Part shown: piece after piece, positions 63,211-64,000 of the stretch
Layout of the letters: every line of letters starts with the position of its first letter
Position numbering within the stretch: the stretch's first letter is position 1
NCBI RefSeq assembly: GCF_003013715.1
Contig: NC_072813.1
Location: forward strand, 2,046,001 to 2,110,000
Length of the DNA: 64,000 nt
Direction of reading: 5' to 3'
Origin: Candidozyma auris
Taxonomy: Eukaryota > Ascomycota > Pichiomycetes > Serinales > Metschnikowiaceae
The notes under the pieces: generated by a model
What the model was told of the DNA's origin: nothing
The model's database searches: none
The model's input: the letters and a program-made list of their open reading frames with translations, nothing else
Made by a program: the position numbers and the translations under genes

Positions 63211-64000
63211 TACCAAAGTTTTTCTGGAGAGTTTTCAAATTCTAAATCCGATGAATAGGACAGAAAGAAGTGGATGAGAAGTGTTAATTGCCGCTCGATA
63301 TCATTTATGCGATAATGCATTTCACACATCTCGGAGTGCGTGCCTAATTTGGAGTGTCACCGATGCAGGTACAAAACGCTCGTCTGCCTCAAATATGCGA
63401 CCATCTTCTTGGTTGGCATTACTACACACTTGGTTGAAGAAACTATCTCAGTCGTAGGTCAAGATTCTTTCCCCTTGGGTATTTGAACGGTACATTGAGC
63501 TCTGGATGGCTGACAGAGGATGTTTGATTGAAACATAAAAAAAAAGAAAAAAAAAGAAAGGTAACATTCTTGATATTTACACTCTCGTAAAACAGTTATC
63601 CGAAGCACTTTTGCAAAAAATCTCATGAGGAGAAAACTAACCAAGAATCAATCAGTTCTCTTCTATCCGTGTGACAATGATGAAGTTCACGAGGGGCAGT
63701 CAATTACCGATATGATTGACAGATAATTATAAACAAATTTGTCGTTAAGTGATTGGAATTTATGTATCCTAGATCTAATGGATTTCCTTTATTATCATTG
63801 CCAGATGGCGTCTAGTCATGGAAGATGCAACATGACCATTTTTCTAAGAGTGGAGCGATAGCTTTCTCTTCTATAATCATCGAACTTGTGAATATCATAG
63901 CAAGAAATTCAATTTTGCACATCTCCGGATTTGCCATCACTGGCGAACAATTCATACTCACGCACTGTTCGGCAAACAAAAACCTATTGAATAAACAAAC
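63211..64000. other. Gene-free right edge, promoter of the zinc-cluster gene
   Basis: 790 bases upstream of the zinc-cluster gene. An A-rich tract with interspersed G is present near 63537-63559. The only longer frame (63459-63644, minus) is a low-complexity chance frame. Nothing else is recognisable. Confidence 0.45.

Overview
The window is nuclear DNA of a budding yeast (Saccharomycotina). Genes are compact and nearly all intronless; the one clear intron carries the canonical GTATGT, TACTAAC and CAG signals. The gene set is typically yeast: QNS1, SOG2, PLC1, HIS7, RRP6, REI1, LAS21, SRM1, chitin synthase, PSF2, ARG2, ARO4, BTN1, SUR1, RHO1, TRM10. A complex I subunit (NDUFS6), a stomatin-like protein and a XanA-type dioxygenase, together with the tail of Rho1, point away from Saccharomyces and towards the CUG-Ser clade (Serinales). 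In-frame CTG codons are rare, and most that fall in conserved blocks sit where relatives do not have Leu; one in PPE1 argues the other way. Gene symbols follow Saccharomyces cerevisiae. I cannot name the species.

Layout. 0.3-9 kb: PPE1 converging on QNS1, then XAN1-like dioxygenase, SOG2 and CCS1 on the minus strand. 9.5-12.3 kb: CAF40 and a MATE transporter on plus. 12.3-24 kb: ENP1, PLC1, HIS7, an unrecognised methyltransferase-like gene, a decayed aspartyl-protease relic and RRP6, all on minus, with REI1 diverging from RRP6. 25-35.5 kb: LAS21, a 2.4-kb AT-rich gene-poor gap, SRM1 and a chitin synthase on minus. 36.7-41 kb: PSF2 (46-nt intron), ARG2, an IZH/PAQR gene and a DUF218 gene on plus, closed by convergent ARO4. 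42.4-48.2 kb: BTN1, a GNPAT/PlsB-type acyltransferase and SUR1 on plus. 48.2-55.8 kb: SLP2 (minus), a possible small TATA-driven ORF overlapping RRP45 (plus), then RNH202, an LrgA-LrgB fusion, NDUFS6 and RHO1 on minus. 55.8-58.8 kb is a 3-kb gap upstream of RHO1. 58.8-63.2 kb: TRM10 and a Zn2Cys6 regulator whose frame is broken by a one-base shift.

There is no operon-like pathway. Functional themes recur: RNA processing and ribosome assembly (RRP6, RRP45, REI1, ENP1, TRM10, CAF40), amino-acid biosynthesis (HIS7, ARG2, ARO4; Gcn4-type sites at HIS7 and ARO4), cell wall and morphogenesis (RHO1, SOG2, chitin synthase, LAS21, SUR1), and mitochondria (NDUFS6, SLP2). The least ordinary content is the LrgA-LrgB fusion, the PlsB-like acyltransferase, the XanA-like gene with a promoter rich in CGG palindromes, the small ORF ahead of RRP45, the ATGA-coupled uORF of ARG2 and the broken zinc-cluster gene. 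I saw no tRNA, rRNA, transposon or CRISPR.
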